From Acidilobaceae archaeon (GTDB lineage Archaea > Thermoproteota > Thermoprotei_A > Sulfolobales > Acidilobaceae): DNA of 64,000 nucleotides. Where the stretch lies: the NCBI GenBank assembly GCA_025058835.1, contig JANXEI010000001.1, forward strand, positions 376,561 to 440,560, written 5' to 3'. The position numbers were made by a program, and so were the translations under genes. The notes under the pieces were generated by a model, which was given only the letters and a program-made list of their open reading frames with translations, was not told where the DNA came from and did no database searches. This document shows, piece by piece, positions 7,948-18,811 of this stretch (position 1 is the first letter of the stretch; the number at the start of each line of letters is the position of its first letter).

Positions 7948-8889
7948 CTAGAACCTGATCCTCCTCAGCAGCACGATCCCCATAGCGTTGATAATCATGC
8001 CGAAGGTAAGGAGGAAGAGCCCTCCAGCAAACAGGGCGTTGCGCATATACGGATACATCTCTACCTCGCCGAAATTGGCTGCGATGATGGAAGTAAGGGT
8101 GTGAGTGGGGGAGAACATGCAAAAGCTCAGAGCGTATATGTTGCCTACCACAAGAGCCACAGCGGCCGTCTCGCTAGAGGCCCTCCCTAGGCCTAGCAGT
8201 ACTGCCGACACTATGGCTGGTACGATCATAGAGAGGTTCAGCCTAACGTACTCGAACCTAGTCAATCCCAAGCTCCAAGCGGCCTCTTTGTACGTGACAG
8301 GAATAGCCTTGTAGGACTCTTGAATGACCGCAACCATAAACGGGATTATCATGACGGCCAGCATAACCCCTGCCGTTAAAATGCTGGTCCCCGAGAGAGG
8401 AGTACAGCTAAAGATGGGGAGGAAGCCCAGGCCTTCGTGAGCCGGCTCCATAAAGAACTCTTTGAGAAGGGGTCCCAGGAAACTGAGCCCCCAGAGGCCA
8501 AAGAGTATGGTAGGGGTTCCAGCCATGAGGTCAACTAACGAAGACATGTAGCCTCGGAACCTCCTCGGTAGGAGCTCCTCTATGAATACCGCAAGGGAGA
8601 TCGAGAGGGGGAGGGCTAGGAGTACTGCTATCCCTGACACGTATATTGTGCCCCAAATGGTAGGCAGCAGACCATAGTGTGGCTCTTTCCAGAGCTCGGG
8701 CGGGCTTTGTGTCGGATACCATCTGTTGACCGTATACGTATTCAATAAGCCCTGGACGTCGAAGATGGGAATGCTATGGTATAGCTGAGTCAGGAAAAGC
8801 GTCATGAGGATCAGAACCACGAAGAGGGTAGGAGGAACAAGAGAGTAAAAAACTATCTTATCGTGGGAGGAGACCCTCGCATAGCTCAT
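7948..8889 (-). CDS. pstC: phosphate ABC transporter permease PstC
   Basis: Membrane permease partner of PstA; 313 aa with six spans and a long external loop between the first two helices. Motifs typical of PstC are GTPTILFGLWGL and the EAA loop YKEAAWSLGLTRFEYVRL followed by GRASSETAAVALVVGN. Starts with ATG 2 bp after the pstS stop, preceded by GAGGGC. Part of pstSCAB-phoU. Confidence 0.93.
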   Translation of the reverse strand: MSYARVSSHDKIVFYSLVPPTLFVVLILMTLFLTQLYHSIPIFDVQGLLNTYTVNRWYPTQSPPELWKEPHYGLLPTIWGTIYVSGIAVLLALPLSISLAVFIEELLPRRFRGYMSSLVDLMAGTPTILFGLWGLSFLGPLLKEFFMEPAHEGLGFLPIFSCTPLSGTSILTAGVMLAVMIIPFMVAVIQESYKAIPVTYKEAAWSLGLTRFEYVRLNLSMIVPAIVSAVLLGLGRASSETAAVALVVGNIYALSFCMFSPTHTLTSIIAANFGEVEMYPYMRNALFAGGLFLLTFGMIINAMGIVLLRRIRF

Positions 8890-8891
8890 CT

Positions 8892-10205
8892 TTAGCCCTC
8901 TCTAATTAGCTCGATCCACCTAAGGTTATACCTCCTTATCTCCTCGGGTATCGGAATATAGCCGGGCGCCATGACCGACTGTCCCTCTGTGTTTATCCAC
9001 CTAATGAACTCCTTGATGACCTCGGCCTTGTCCTTCGGGTAAACCTTGTAGAAGAGGAGGAATGAGAACGAAGTGATCGGATAGGAGTTCTCGCCTGGCG
9101 CAAAGACTACGCTCTCCCAAGCAGAGTTGAAGTCGTCATCAGGATTGGCGGGGAAGAACCGGAAGGCTCCTGCGGCTGCGGCCATCATGGTCTCAGGAGT
9201 GGGATCCATGAACCTACCTGCTGCGTTCTTCACCTGTGCCATAGCCAACCTGGCTACCTGTGCCTGCGTGTACTCAACGTAACCGATAGAGTAGAGGGTG
9301 TTCCTAACTATTTCTGCAACTCCCTCGTTGCCCCTGCCGGCCCTTGCCCTCGCGGGCGCCACCTGGTCGATAGGCCAGCTAGGCTGTACGCCGACCCTCT
9401 CCCTCTCCCATGCTCCCTCAGAGGACTTGAAAAGGAACATAGTGAAAATGTTAGTAGTGCCACTGGCGTCGGATCTCCTTACGGCAACTATCGGAGCGTC
9501 GGGTAGCTTGGCGCCGGGGTTAAGGGCCGCGATTCTAGGATCGTTCCATTTCTCTATCTCTCCCCTATATATGAGAGCGATGATCCTGCCGTCGAGTTTC
9601 AGCTTGCCCTCCACCATAGGTAGGTTGTAGACTATTGTGACTGCTCCTATCACCACAGGCATCTGGATAACTCCTCTTGGGTCTTGCTTTGCCCTAGCGA
9701 GGTTTGCAGGAGTCAGCGGCGGATCAGTAGCTCCTATGTCTACCACCTTCTCCAGGAACCTTGCTTGACCTGCTCCGCTTCCAATGCTAGAGTACTCTAT
9801 AATTATATTCCTGTACTTGTTCCTGAACTCCTTTGCCCAAGTGTCCATTTGGGGGAAGAGGAAGGTAGCGCCAGCAGCAAGGATCTTCACCTCCCTCCCT
9901 CCGGCTAGCACGGTAGGCGTCGGAGAGGCTGCCGGAGTGGTGGGCGCAGCAGTCGGGGTAGGGGTTAGACCGGGAGTAGGCGTTATGATAGGGGTCGGAG
10001 TAGTCGCTGGAGCCGTAGGAGTTGCTGTAGGAGTAGGCGATCTTACAGGAGTGGTGGTAGTAGAGCCTCCGGGCTGAGAGAGCAGGAAGATGCCTGCCCC
10101 TATTAGCACCAGCAGCACGAGGGCTCCTCCTAGTATTAGGCGGGAGTCTATGGAGCTCATTTTGGCTCTCAGGAAGTAGGTCTTCTTTGACTCTCTTTTA
10201 CTCAC
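8892..10205 (-). CDS. pstS: phosphate-binding protein of the Pst importer, membrane-anchored
   Basis: Captures phosphate outside the cell. Order of parts: short basic N-terminus; one hydrophobic helix (about residues 23-43, LILGGALVLLVLIGAGIFLL) acting as an uncleaved anchor; a Thr/Pro-rich linker of about 50 residues, likely O-glycosylated; then the PBP-like PstS domain with GAGATFLFP, YSSIGSGAGQARFLEK and RSDASGTTNIFTMFL, which contact phosphate. 437 aa. GTG 10205 is the start: a strong TATA box (10225-10238) predicts transcription from about 10206, so the message is leaderless. First gene of the pst operon and the probable point of phosphate regulation. Confidence 0.94.
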   Translation of the reverse strand: MSKRESKKTYFLRAKMSSIDSRLILGGALVLLVLIGAGIFLLSQPGGSTTTTPVRSPTPTATPTAPATTPTPIITPTPGLTPTPTAAPTTPAASPTPTVLAGGREVKILAAGATFLFPQMDTWAKEFRNKYRNIIIEYSSIGSGAGQARFLEKVVDIGATDPPLTPANLARAKQDPRGVIQMPVVIGAVTIVYNLPMVEGKLKLDGRIIALIYRGEIEKWNDPRIAALNPGAKLPDAPIVAVRRSDASGTTNIFTMFLFKSSEGAWERERVGVQPSWPIDQVAPARARAGRGNEGVAEIVRNTLYSIGYVEYTQAQVARLAMAQVKNAAGRFMDPTPETMMAAAAGAFRFFPANPDDDFNSAWESVVFAPGENSYPITSFSFLLFYKVYPKDKAEVIKEFIRWINTEGQSVMAPGYIPIPEEIRRYNLRWIELIREG

Positions 10206-10224
10206 TCTAAAGTCGCTATAGGCT

Positions 10225-10238
10225 TCTATATAGATATA
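10225..10238 (-). promoter_or_regulatory. TATA box of the pst operon
   Basis: TATATCTATATAGA on the minus strand, centred about 26 bp before GTG 10205; fits a leaderless pstS transcript. Confidence 0.65.
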
Positions 10239-10239
10239 C

Positions 10240-10260
10240 GGGTCTCAGTGCTTAAGACCC
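10240..10260. promoter_or_regulatory. inverted repeat just upstream of the pst TATA box
   Basis: GGGTCT (10240-10245) and AGACCC (10255-10260) form a perfect 6-bp inverted repeat with a 9-bp centre, touching the upstream side of the pstS TATA box. Could be an operator for a phosphate regulator such as the AbrB-PhoU protein, or a weak terminator for the glycosyltransferase gene. Sequence seen, role inferred. Confidence 0.4.
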
Positions 10261-10276
10261 TCGTCATCCCATAAGG

Positions 10277-11404
10277 TCAGCCTTCCCTCTCATCACGCGC
10301 CTCGTTGTAAACCTTCATGATCTTCTCAACGACAGCGTTCCATGAGTACTTCTCCTCTGCCGCCCTCCTAGCGTTATGTCCGAGCTTTGACCTTAACTCC
10401 TTATCGCTTAGCAGGAGGTCGAGAGCCTTTGCAAGAGACTCCGAGTCGCCCGGGGGCACCAGGAGGCCGGTCTTCCCATCCTCTACTATCTCCTCCAGAC
10501 CTCCGACCTTTGTGGCTATGACGGGTTTGCCAGAGGCCATAGCTTCGAGGGCAACTACGCCCATGCTCTCATTAACTATGCTCGGCACAACGACCACCTT
10601 TGCCCTCCTGAAGAGCTCCAACTTCTCCCTCTCCGGCAGGGCCCCTAGGAGCTGAACTCTGCGCTCTAGTCCGTAGGACTTGATCATGAAGCCGGCAGGC
10701 ACTTCCATGTATCCCCTCCCCACCACGAGGAGCCTCGAGTCCTTGTGCTCTAGCTTAGAAAACGCAGCAAGCAGAACGTGAAGCCCCTTTCTAAAGACTA
10801 GTCTGCCTACGAATAACACATAGTCCTCCTCTCCCCCAGGCTTGTACTTCTCGGTGTCCACTCCGCCTGATATGACGTACCTCTTGGCTGAGAAATCCGG
10901 ACCCATAATGCTCTCAACGAACTTGTCCGCAGCTCTGCTTACTGATATTACAGCCTTAGAATGTTTCAGATAACGCCGCGTGGGGAGTAGTATAGAGACT
11001 GCTCGCCAGAGGCGGCGAGAGTCGTGGGCGAGAAAGATGGTGTGGTTGGTGGCAACGCTGGGTATCTTCAGCTCCTTCCCAACGTCAATTGAGAGGAGTG
11101 GGAGCAGGGTAAATATGTGGTGGGCATGGATCAGGTCGGGGGACGCTTTTTGTAGTATCTGCCTCACATCCTCCCTCCTCGGCGGCACTATTAGAGCATC
11201 GAGAGGGACCGCGGAGTCTACCAGGTAATGACCTTCCTCGTTCATGACCTTTGCTTCCCTAACCCCGATCTTCCTCGAAATGATGCATACATCTACTCCC
11301 CTCCTCCTTAGCACTCTGTAAAGATCTCTAACGTGAGACTGGACGCCGCCTATGCTGTTTGGGTGCCAGTCTATGGCCAGGCAAACTCTCAAAACTTTTC
11401 CCAA
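10277..11404 (-). CDS. glycosyltransferase family 4 protein
   Basis: Transfers a sugar from a nucleotide donor; cytoplasmic GT-B fold of 375 aa. N-terminal domain starts CLAIDWHPNSIGGVQSHVRDL; donor-binding C-terminal domain shows VGRLVFRKGLHVLLAAF, the E-x7-E element PSIVNESMGVVALEAMASGKPVIAT and GLEEIVEDGKTGLLV. Probably acts in glycolipid, glycan or protein N-glycosylation; acceptor unknown. TTG start at 11404 lies at the predicted transcript start given a TTTAAA box near 11420-11430. Confidence 0.88.
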   Translation of the reverse strand: MGKVLRVCLAIDWHPNSIGGVQSHVRDLYRVLRRRGVDVCIISRKIGVREAKVMNEEGHYLVDSAVPLDALIVPPRREDVRQILQKASPDLIHAHHIFTLLPLLSIDVGKELKIPSVATNHTIFLAHDSRRLWRAVSILLPTRRYLKHSKAVISVSRAADKFVESIMGPDFSAKRYVISGGVDTEKYKPGGEEDYVLFVGRLVFRKGLHVLLAAFSKLEHKDSRLLVVGRGYMEVPAGFMIKSYGLERRVQLLGALPEREKLELFRRAKVVVVPSIVNESMGVVALEAMASGKPVIATKVGGLEEIVEDGKTGLLVPPGDSESLAKALDLLLSDKELRSKLGHNARRAAEEKYSWNAVVEKIMKVYNEARDEREG

Positions 11405-11442
11405 GAGGGATGAAGAGGTAGGATTTAAAAAGGAGAGGGGAG

Positions 11443-13104
11443 TTAGAGTTCTTCTAGACCCTTGGGCTTCTCCTCCTCTTCCTCGCCCTTCTTCTCCTCC
11501 TTCTTCTCCTCCTTCTTGGGTGCGGCTGCAGCTATGACGTCGTCTATCTTCAGCAAGGAGGTAGCAGCTTCAGTAGCGCTCTTCACCACCTGCTTCTTCA
11601 CCAGCACTGGCTCGAATATGCCGAGCTCCAGCATGTTCTCTGCCAACTTCCCTCCTAGCACGTTAACCCCTGCGTTTATCATGCCCTTTGCATGGTAGCT
11701 CCTCAGCTGCAGCAGCGCGTCCAAGGGGTCAAGACCTGCGCTCTCTGCTAGTATCATAGCTATGCTCTCCAAAGCGTCAGCATATGCCTCTATGGCCAGC
11801 TGCTCCTTCCCTCCCACGCTCCTGGCATAGCTCCTCAGCTGCTCTGAGAGCTCTACCTCAGAGGCGCCGCCGCCTGGCAGTATCTTTGGCTCCCTCAGAA
11901 TGTTCCTCAAGGAATGGAGAGCGTCCTTGATGTTCCTCTCCGCCTCGTCCAGCAGCATGTCGTTGGCCCCCCTCAGCAGTATGGTTATGCTCCTCGGGTT
12001 CTTTGCGCCCTCTACGAACACCATCCTGTCCTCTCCTATCTTCCTCTCCTCCACCAGCTCAGCATATCCTAGGTACTCCTCCTTCAGCTCCCTCAGGCTC
12101 GTGACTATCTTTGCTCCCGTAGCCCTAGCTAGCTTCTCTATGTCGCTCCTCTTTACCCTCCTCACTGCAAGTATGCCCTTCTTCGCTAGGAAGTGCTGGG
12201 CTACCTCATCTATCCCCTTCTGCGTTATGACCACGTTAGCGCCAGTTGCAGCTATCTTCTCTACCATGTCCTTCAGGAGGTTAGTCTCCTCCTCCAAGAA
12301 CTTGTCCAACTGCTCCACGTCAGTGACCCTGATCTTGGTGGTAAGGTCTGGCTTCTGGATCTCGAGGGCAGCGTCGAGAACGAGTATCTTAGCTCCCTGA
12401 ACCCTCTTCGGCATCCCTGGGTGCACGACCTCTTTGTCGAGGACTATGCCCCTCACGATCTTCGAGTCGAAGATGCTCCCTCCCTTCTTCTTCTCTATCT
12501 TTACGTTGTCGAGATCTACATAGTAGCTGCCATCTGGCCTCTTCTCTGCTATGGCCTTTATGGACTCAATGACCATCTCAGCTATCTTCTCCCTCTCAGG
12601 CCCATGACCCACGTATTTGCTAGCCAGGGTGGTGTTCACTATCTTCCTGAGGCTGACGTCATCCTCAGCGTTCACTCGAGTGGCCATCTGGTCAAGCACT
12701 TCAAGAGACTTCTTGAGGGCCTTCACGTACCCGCTGATGATTATCGATGGGTGAATGTTCTCGTCGAGCAGTTTCTCCGCTCTCTCCAAGAGGGTACCTG
12801 CGAGAACTACGACGGAGGTGGTGCCGTCGCCCACCTCTGCATCCTGAGCTTTGGCCACCTCTACTAACAACTTTGCAGCCGGATGCTGAACCTCCATCTC
12901 CTTCACAATGGTGGCACCGTCGTTGGTAACCACTATGTCGCCGAAGGAGTCCACGAGCATCTTGTCGAGGCCCCTGGGACCAAGGCTGGTCTTCAATATC
13001 TCCGTCATGATTTTAGCTGCCAGTATGTTAGCTCTGAGAGCCTCTCTACCGTAAGTCCTCTGGGCTCCCTCCTTTAACACCAGCACGGGGACTCCGGTCG
13101 CCAT
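11443..13104 (-). CDS. thsA: thermosome subunit (group II chaperonin)
   Basis: ATP-driven protein-folding chamber subunit. Equatorial-domain motifs [24 protein letters not shown] and [16 protein letters not shown] bind ATP; the apical domain carries the lid; the closing equatorial part has [17 protein letters not shown] and [15 protein letters not shown]. The 553-aa protein ends in a Lys/Glu-rich tail ([20 protein letters not shown]), as in other crenarchaeal subunits. Which paralogue (alpha, beta, gamma) is not clear; symbol is generic. A TATA box at about 13157-13168 (minus strand) predicts a leader of about 30 nt. Confidence 0.96.
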   Translation of the reverse strand: MATGVPVLVLKEGAQRTYGREALRANILAAKIMTEILKTSLGPRGLDKMLVDSFGDIVVTNDGATIVKEMEVQHPAAKLLVEVAKAQDAEVGDGTTSVVVLAGTLLERAEKLLDENIHPSIIISGYVKALKKSLEVLDQMATRVNAEDDVSLRKIVNTTLASKYVGHGPEREKIAEMVIESIKAIAEKRPDGSYYVDLDNVKIEKKKGGSIFDSKIVRGIVLDKEVVHPGMPKRVQGAKILVLDAALEIQKPDLTTKIRVTDVEQLDKFLEEETNLLKDMVEKIAATGANVVITQKGIDEVAQHFLAKKGILAVRRVKRSDIEKLARATGAKIVTSLRELKEEYLGYAELVEERKIGEDRMVFVEGAKNPRSITILLRGANDMLLDEAERNIKDALHSLRNILREPKILPGGGASEVELSEQLRSYARSVGGKEQLAIEAYADALESIAMILAESAGLDPLDALLQLRSYHAKGMINAGVNVLGGKLAENMLELGIFEPVLVKKQVVKSATEAATSLLKIDDVIAAAAPKKEEKKEEKKGEEEEEKPKGLEEL

Positions 13105-13194
13105 CTCATATCACCCAGCTCCCTTGGTGCTCCAAACATCTTATGAGTAGACACTTCTATATAAGCTTTACGTTTCGGAGAGAGAGCTAGAAAC

Positions 13195-13203
13195 ACATAA
13201 AAA
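13195..13203 (+). promoter_or_regulatory. TATA box of the DUF151 gene
   Basis: ACATAAAAA centred near 13200 predicts transcription from about 13226, exactly the TTG start codon of the downstream gene; leaderless. Confidence 0.5.
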
Positions 13204-13225
13204 GGCTCCTCCCCCCATCATTGAT

Positions 13226-13705
13226 TTGGTAATTGACGTGCCTGCAGTAAAGGGAGAGCTGCTGAAAGCAGTGAACATAGAGGTAGGGTCAAGGTACGTG
13301 AGCAGCGAGTACATGGATGCTCTGGTCCTGGAGCTAAAGCTGGAGCTTGAGGATGGGCGCATGTTCACTATGGTGAGCATCCCTGCAGACGTTGCTGAGG
13401 CCATCAAGATGATGACCAGCTACGGCCCCGCACCGAGGAGGCAGAGCCTCTTCGCCTTCCTTAACTCTAACGAGAGGTTCAAGGAAGTGCTAGGTCAGTC
13501 GCTGAAACATGTGGTGGTGGACGAGCTGGATAGGGAGACAGGGCTCTACTCCGCCTCTGTGACTTTCGAAGAGGATGGGGTGAGGATCAGCATTAAGATG
13601 ATACCTAGCCATGCTATTTACCTAGCACTCCTTACGGGGAAGTCGATATATGTGAAAAGGGAGCTCGTGGATCAGCAGGAGAGCGAAGAAGAAGAGGGGG
13701 AGTAG
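13226..13705 (+). CDS. DUF151 / bifunctional nuclease-family protein
   Basis: 159-aa protein matching the BFN/DUF151 fold: the C-terminal block PSHAIYLALLTGKSIYVKREL is the family's P-S-D-A-x-x-L-A-L signature with His in place of Asp. Plant and bacterial members have been reported as nucleases, but function in archaea is not settled. Ends in an acidic tail (QESEEEEGE). Stop codon abuts the convergent rps12 stop. TTG start fits the TATA box at 13195-13203. Confidence 0.75.
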   Translation: MVIDVPAVKGELLKAVNIEVGSRYVSSEYMDALVLELKLELEDGRMFTMVSIPADVAEAIKMMTSYGPAPRRQSLFAFLNSNERFKEVLGQSLKHVVVDELDRETGLYSASVTFEEDGVRISIKMIPSHAIYLALLTGKSIYVKRELVDQQESEEEEGE

Positions 13706-14149
13706 CTATCTTCTGGGCTTCTGCTTCTTGCCCTCCCACAGGGCCTTGAGGGAGACGCCGTTAACCATCACTACCTTGTACCTCACGCCCGGAATGTCGC
13801 CCAAGGACTTACCCATAGGCCCTCCAATTCCTTCTATTATCACCTCGTCGTGCTCATCTATGTACAAGATCCCGCCGTCATAGGGAACGAAAGCGGTTAC
13901 GACCTTCTTGTTTTTAACTAGCTGAACCCTAACGCACTTTCTGAGCGCTGAGTTGGGCTGCCTCGACTCTACTCCCACCTTCTCCAGCACTATGCCCCTT
14001 GCCATAGGCCTCCCCTCGAGTGGGTCGTACTTCTCTTTCAGCCTGAGCGCTCTCCTCCTGAAGTCTTTCTGGCTCCACCTGAACTTCATCCTCTTCCTCC
14101 TTAGCAACCTCGACGCGAACAGCCCAGAGGGAGACTTCTTCCCTGACAC
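13706..14149 (-). CDS. rps12: 30S ribosomal protein S12 (uS12)
   Basis: Decoding-centre protein. Archaeal S12 motifs [34 protein letters not shown] and [20 protein letters not shown] are intact; 147 aa is normal. GTG start. It is the last gene of the rpoH...nusA cluster; the 39-bp gap after nusA contains CCTTTAATC (minus-strand TATA-like), so it may have an extra promoter. In many crenarchaea rps7 follows rps12; here it does not (rps7 is at 31175). Confidence 0.97.
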   Translation of the reverse strand: MSGKKSPSGLFASRLLRRKRMKFRWSQKDFRRRALRLKEKYDPLEGRPMARGIVLEKVGVESRQPNSALRKCVRVQLVKNKKVVTAFVPYDGGILYIDEHDEVIIEGIGGPMGKSLGDIPGVRYKVVMVNGVSLKALWEGKKQKPRR

Positions 14150-14188
14150 CCTAGACGCCTCCAGCGAAGGGGACGACAGAGCCTTTAA

Positions 14189-14620
14189 TCATTTCACGAT
14201 CACCCTACAGTTGCCGAAGACCTTCGAGAGGATCATGCTAGCTCTCTTCACGTTCTTCCCATTTCTCCCTATAGCCTTTCCCTTGTCCTCCTCCTTTGCT
14301 CTAATGCTTACGAGCTTCTCCTCGCCCCTGTCAGAAACGCTGACCTCTAGGATCCGCACCCCTGGGAACAGGTTCCTCACCATTTCCTCTATGTTATCCG
14401 AATACTCGTAAACTTCTACCGACCTCTTGAAGAGCTCGCTCAGTACCCTGATGTTTCTCCCGTTCCTCCCTACAGCTTTCCCGAGCTCTCCTTTACTCAC
14501 CAGGAAGAGGAGCTTCCCGCTCTCCTCCTCAACAATACAGCGGATAGGGGTGGCGCCCGTGACTTCGCTGAATATGGACATGAACTTCAGCTCGTCAACT
14601 GTTATCCTGTCCTCACTCAT
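14189..14620 (-). CDS. nusA: NusA-like transcription factor (two KH domains)
   Basis: 143-aa archaeal NusA, consisting only of the two KH RNA-binding domains: GXXG loops are GRNGRNIRVL and GRNGKNVKRA. It lacks the RNAP-binding N-domain and S1 domain of bacterial NusA, as usual in archaea. Position between rpl30e and rps12 in the RNA polymerase operon is the ancestral one. Probably links transcription elongation or termination with RNA. Confidence 0.93.
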   Translation of the reverse strand: MSEDRITVDELKFMSIFSEVTGATPIRCIVEEESGKLLFLVSKGELGKAVGRNGRNIRVLSELFKRSVEVYEYSDNIEEMVRNLFPGVRILEVSVSDRGEEKLVSIRAKEEDKGKAIGRNGKNVKRASMILSKVFGNCRVIVK

Positions 14621-14629
14621 AACTCACAC

Positions 14630-14935
14630 CTATCGTATCATGTCGAGCAGCCTTGAGGTTCCCTGCTCCACTACCGCTATGGCAGAGATAGAGAAAGGCT
14701 TCCCGGCAGCCAAACCTAGGTCGACGCTCCTCCCTTGGAAGACAACGACTGGGATGCCTGCTATGCTAGCCCTCCTCTCGATCGCCTCCCTTACTTCCCT
14801 TGGAGCGTTTGAGGCAACTATGATCATCTTGGCCTCTCCTTTCATCAAGGCCTTCAACGTTCTCCTCGCTCCGAGATAGTACTTGCCCGTCTTCACGAGG
14901 TTCTTTATCTCCCTGTCAAGAGGGACCTGAGCCAC
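14630..14935 (-). CDS. rpl30e: 50S ribosomal protein L30e (eL30)
   Basis: Small L7Ae-superfamily ribosomal protein; motifs [33 protein letters not shown] and AGIPVVVF are typical. The frame opens at GTG 14944, but GTG 14935 is better placed: a GAGGTG motif lies 6 nt before it and homologues begin at this residue. Its start overlaps the end of rpoA2 (stop at 14916), showing translational coupling. Confidence 0.93.
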   Translation of the reverse strand: MAQVPLDREIKNLVKTGKYYLGARRTLKALMKGEAKMIIVASNAPREVREAIERRASIAGIPVVVFQGRSVDLGLAAGKPFSISAIAVVEQGTSRLLDMIR

Positions 14936-16136
14936 CGTTCCCACCTCTCCTTATCTCCACGCTGGCGACCACCTGCCCCGTACCCACTCTGGGCGGGAGA
15001 CCTGCTATAATGCTCTCTGTTACCCCTCTTAAGCTTTCCTCCTCTCCTGCGGCTGCAGCATCGTAGAGCTGGTGGACCGTGACCTCAAAGGCGGCCCTCG
15101 CCAGAGCGCTCGGCTTCTCCCCTGCAACCCCTAACCTCCCGATCTGCCTGATGGTACCGCTCCATGTGATCACGTCTGCAACGAGCATGACGTGCCTTAT
15201 GTCTACGTCGAGCCCCGAGTCCTCTAGAACGTTCATGATTTCCTCTATTATGGCGTTCCTAGCAGCCTCTATGCCTAGGACTTCCATGATCTCGAAGATG
15301 TTGTTAGTGGTGGTCCTCGTATGGTCCACGCCCTCTACCTCTAGCACCTCTGCGAGATTGCTCCCTTCAGTTATTATCATGTACTCCCTCACCACCTTAC
15401 CATCTACCACCTTCTCGTCGGCAACCCTGATGCTAGTCCTGTTGATCCCCTTCTTGCCCTTTATGTAGAGTTTCCTCAACTTAGCTTCTATCTCTTTCAA
15501 GGCCTTAAGATCGTAGAGTGACTCGTCAGGGACAGCTTTCTCTGAGAGCTCTAATCTAATGACGTTGCCCTCGAGCACTGCTCTTCCCAAGCCTGTCCCG
15601 TTTATAGCGTTCAGGACGTCCTCCGGGCTGACCCCCTTGTCCTCTAACATTTCTGGGTCAAGGGTTACCCTGACCTCCCTCTCCCCTATCATGTACTCAA
15701 TGCTACTCATAACTTTCTCAAGCGTCGTGTACTCTATTTTCCTCGCCACTTCCTTTGCCTTCTCCTCACTATACCTATGTTCTTCATCCAAGTAGATCTC
15801 CATGATAGGGGTCGAGGGCTCTCTCTTTGCATCGACTATCTCGATCAGCCTTGGCAGCCCAAGGGTGACGTCGAACTCCATGAGTCCTGCGTAGTGGAAA
15901 GTCCTCAACGTCATCTGCGTGCCCGGCTCTCCTATGGACTGTGCTGCAACGGTGCCCACGGGCTCCCCTGGCTCGACCATAGACTCTATATACCTTCTCA
16001 CTGTCTCCTCAACTACCCTCTGCTTCTGAGCCGGCGTGAGGTCCTCAGCCCTCTTCAGCTTCTCCTCCAGCTCCTTGTAGAGGCTCTCTGGCAAGATCTC
16101 TTTTGCCGCCTTCAAGCTGACCTTGAGAGAGGTCAC
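14916..16136 (-). CDS. rpoA2: DNA-directed RNA polymerase subunit A''
   Basis: C-terminal part of the split largest subunit (homologous to the end of Rpb1). The trigger-loop region is visible: [19 protein letters not shown] then LRTFHYAG. 406 aa. Overlaps rpoA1 by 4 bp (ATGA-type junction at 16133-16136) and rpl30e by about 20 bp. Confidence 0.97.
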   Translation of the reverse strand: MTSLKVSLKAAKEILPESLYKELEEKLKRAEDLTPAQKQRVVEETVRRYIESMVEPGEPVGTVAAQSIGEPGTQMTLRTFHYAGLMEFDVTLGLPRLIEIVDAKREPSTPIMEIYLDEEHRYSEEKAKEVARKIEYTTLEKVMSSIEYMIGEREVRVTLDPEMLEDKGVSPEDVLNAINGTGLGRAVLEGNVIRLELSEKAVPDESLYDLKALKEIEAKLRKLYIKGKKGINRTSIRVADEKVVDGKVVREYMIITEGSNLAEVLEVEGVDHTRTTTNNIFEIMEVLGIEAARNAIIEEIMNVLEDSGLDVDIRHVMLVADVITWSGTIRQIGRLGVAGEKPSALARAAFEVTVHQLYDAAAAGEEESLRGVTESIIAGLPPRVGTGQVVASVEIRRGGNGGSGPS

Positions 16137-18811
16137 CTCTTCTTCACCCTCTGAACTCTTACCCTCTCGATTATTCTATCTATGTCCACCGCCTTGCCAT
16201 GGTAAGTCCTAGACGGGTCAACGCCGTCCTCGCCGTACTTCAGCTGAATCACGTTGCCCCAAAAGTCCCTCACCGTCCCGTCATAAGTCACGAAGAGGTC
16301 CTGGAGGGCATTGATCAGCCTGCGCTGCATATAACCGCTCTGGGAAGTCTTGACCGCAGTGTCTATAAGTCCCTCCCTCCCTGCCACTGCGTGGAAGAAC
16401 ATCTCCGTAGGCCTAAGTCCGTCTCTGAAGTTGCCCTTTATGAAGCCTCTACTCTCAGGGCTCTTGTCGCCCTCAGCAAAGTGGGCCAGAGTCCTCGTCC
16501 TGAAACCTCTCGTAAGCCTCTTACCCCTCACGATCTGCTGGCCTAGCATCGAAGCCATCTGGGTTATGTTCACATCGCTCCCTCTCGCACCTGTCTTCGC
16601 CATGATGAATATGTCGCTGAAGGGATCGAGGTACTTTATCGCTACCTCTCCCGCACTGCTCCTCAGCCTCTGGAGCCTCTCGATTATCATCAGCTCGAGG
16701 CTCTCCTCCAGCGTCCTGCCGGGGATGGGCTCCAGGGAACCCTCCTCGTACTTCTTGATGAGCTCCTCTATCTCCTTCTTTGCCTCCTGGGTGAGCCTCT
16801 CTATTTCTTTTTTAGCGGCCTCACCAATCTCTATGCTGTGGTAAGAGATCGTAAGGCCCTTGATCTCTAGGGATCTAATGAACATCCTAAACAGGGTATC
16901 CAAGAGCTCCCTCGCCTTGGCTTCCCCGTACTCCAGGGCCACTATATGTAGCAAGTTCCCCGGCTGCTCCGCCCCGATGGCGTTCTTGTCGAGGACTCCG
17001 GAGAGCAGCTTCCCCCTCCTCACCACTATGTAGGAGTCGTTTAGACAGTTCTCGCTATCGCACTTGAGGGCGCCAGTGTTCACTTTCGACTTGCCTGCGA
17101 AGTCTAGGTCCTCCGGGAGGAACAGGGAGACTAGCTGCTTTCCTGTCCAGAGAGGTCTGGGCTTGAGGATGGCAGGCTCAGGGAGTTCCACCGCCACTCC
17201 AGCCCTTGCCAGCAGTCTAGATACCTCTTGCTCTGTGTAGAGCCGCGTCTTGATGGTCAGTATGTAGGCCCCGCTGATGTAGTCCTGCCTTCCGCCGATT
17301 ATAGGACCTCCGTACCTCGGCGTGAGGATGTTCTTCTCCACGAGGAGAAGCTCCCTCGCCTCGCTCTGAGCCTCCTCAAGCCTGAGGACGTGGAGGTTCA
17401 TCTCGTCTCCGTCGAAATCAGCGTTGTAAGGCGGGCACACGAGTAGGTTTATGCGAAAAGTCTTTCCTGGCATTACTCTAACGATGTGGCCCATGATAGA
17501 CATCCTGTGGAGAGTGGGCTGCCTGTTGAAGAGTACTATGTCCCCGGTCATCAGGTGCCTCTCAATTATGTCGCCAGGCTCTAGCTCCTTTGCTAGTTGC
17601 TTGTAGTTCTTCTGATACCTCAAGTCTATTTTCCTGTCGGTCTTTGCCTTGTGAAGCAGGACAGCCCCAGGCCACTTGTAGGGGCCGTTTGCTACGTACT
17701 TCCTTGCCTCCTCTATGTTGTACTCTGTAACTGTCATCTGCACCGTGAGGGTCATGGCTACGTCTATGGGTACTCCCACTTCGTTCACGCTAATATAGGG
17801 ATCTGGGCTGATCACGGTCCTCGCAGAGAAGTTCACCCTCTTGCCAGAGAGGTTGCCCCTGAACCTCCCCTCCTTACCCTTGAGCCTTTGTGCTAAGGTC
17901 TTGAGAGGCCTTCTCCTCCTGTGGGAGAGTTGATAGGTGTTGGGGAGCTCATTGTCTATATAGGAGGAGACCACGTGCTGCAGCGTAAGCCATGTGTCCT
18001 CTATCATGCCCTCGGGCGCGCTCGCAGAGAGGAGGCTCTTCAGCTTGTCGTTCTGCCTCACTATCTCAGCCAGCGCATGAGTTAGGTCGTCCTCTGCCCT
18101 CAGGCCTGTTTCCAGAGTAATAGAGGGCCTGACCGAGAGCGGCGGCACCGGGAGGACCGTTAGCACCATCCACTCGGGCCTAGCTCTTTCAGGGTCTATG
18201 CCCAACAGGAGAACGTGATCGTTTGGTACCCTCTCCAACCTGTCTCGTATCTCTGTAGGGAAGAGCCTTACCTCGCCCTCTGCCCTCCTCTCGAAGAAGA
18301 TGATTGGCCTCGTGTACTTTATCTCGAACTGCCTCTCGCCGCAGTGGGGACACTCTTTAACGTCTGAGGCCTCCTTCACTATGCTCTTAATCATGGTCTC
18401 GGCGAGCGTGGGCCACTTGTCCTTCAGCCTCACATAGATCCTCTTGAGGTACTCTATCCTCTCGGACGTGAGCCTTAGCTTCCCGCACTTCCTACATGTA
18501 GCCTGTAAGATAGCATGGATCTTGTCTCCCAGATGTGGGAGGAGAACGGGCCTTGCCAACTCGATCCTGCCGAAGTGTCCTGGACATTCCTCCCTCGTGT
18601 TGCCGCAGACGGGACACCTCTCTCCCGGCTCTATGGCTCCGAAGTGAGGATCTCGAAGACCCCCCATAACAGGGGAGCCGTCAGCTTCATATATGTCTGA
18701 CCTGATCACGTTCACCTTTGCCATCTTCCTGATCTCTTGGGGGGAGAGCAGCCCGAACTTGATCCTTTCTATCAGGTAAGCCTCTCTGAACCTCTCGCTC
18801 AACTCACTCAC
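16133..18811 (-). CDS. rpoA1: DNA-directed RNA polymerase subunit A'
   Basis: Catalytic large subunit. Zinc-binding clamp [16 protein letters not shown] near residue 65, second CPHCGE site, lid/rudder [19 protein letters not shown] and the Mg-binding active site [12 protein letters not shown] are intact; bridge-helix region [16 protein letters not shown] follows. 892 aa, normal for archaeal A'. Starts inside the rpoB stop region (8-bp overlap), so rpoB, A' and A'' are translated in series. Confidence 0.98.
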   Translation of the reverse strand: MSELSERFREAYLIERIKFGLLSPQEIRKMAKVNVIRSDIYEADGSPVMGGLRDPHFGAIEPGERCPVCGNTREECPGHFGRIELARPVLLPHLGDKIHAILQATCRKCGKLRLTSERIEYLKRIYVRLKDKWPTLAETMIKSIVKEASDVKECPHCGERQFEIKYTRPIIFFERRAEGEVRLFPTEIRDRLERVPNDHVLLLGIDPERARPEWMVLTVLPVPPLSVRPSITLETGLRAEDDLTHALAEIVRQNDKLKSLLSASAPEGMIEDTWLTLQHVVSSYIDNELPNTYQLSHRRRRPLKTLAQRLKGKEGRFRGNLSGKRVNFSARTVISPDPYISVNEVGVPIDVAMTLTVQMTVTEYNIEEARKYVANGPYKWPGAVLLHKAKTDRKIDLRYQKNYKQLAKELEPGDIIERHLMTGDIVLFNRQPTLHRMSIMGHIVRVMPGKTFRINLLVCPPYNADFDGDEMNLHVLRLEEAQSEARELLLVEKNILTPRYGGPIIGGRQDYISGAYILTIKTRLYTEQEVSRLLARAGVAVELPEPAILKPRPLWTGKQLVSLFLPEDLDFAGKSKVNTGALKCDSENCLNDSYIVVRRGKLLSGVLDKNAIGAEQPGNLLHIVALEYGEAKARELLDTLFRMFIRSLEIKGLTISYHSIEIGEAAKKEIERLTQEAKKEIEELIKKYEEGSLEPIPGRTLEESLELMIIERLQRLRSSAGEVAIKYLDPFSDIFIMAKTGARGSDVNITQMASMLGQQIVRGKRLTRGFRTRTLAHFAEGDKSPESRGFIKGNFRDGLRPTEMFFHAVAGREGLIDTAVKTSQSGYMQRRLINALQDLFVTYDGTVRDFWGNVIQLKYGEDGVDPSRTYHGKAVDIDRIIERVRVQRVKKR

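Noticed and set aside
12193-12867. 224-codon frame opposite the thermosome gene
   Set aside because: Antisense shadow of conserved chaperonin sequence with no motif or promoter.
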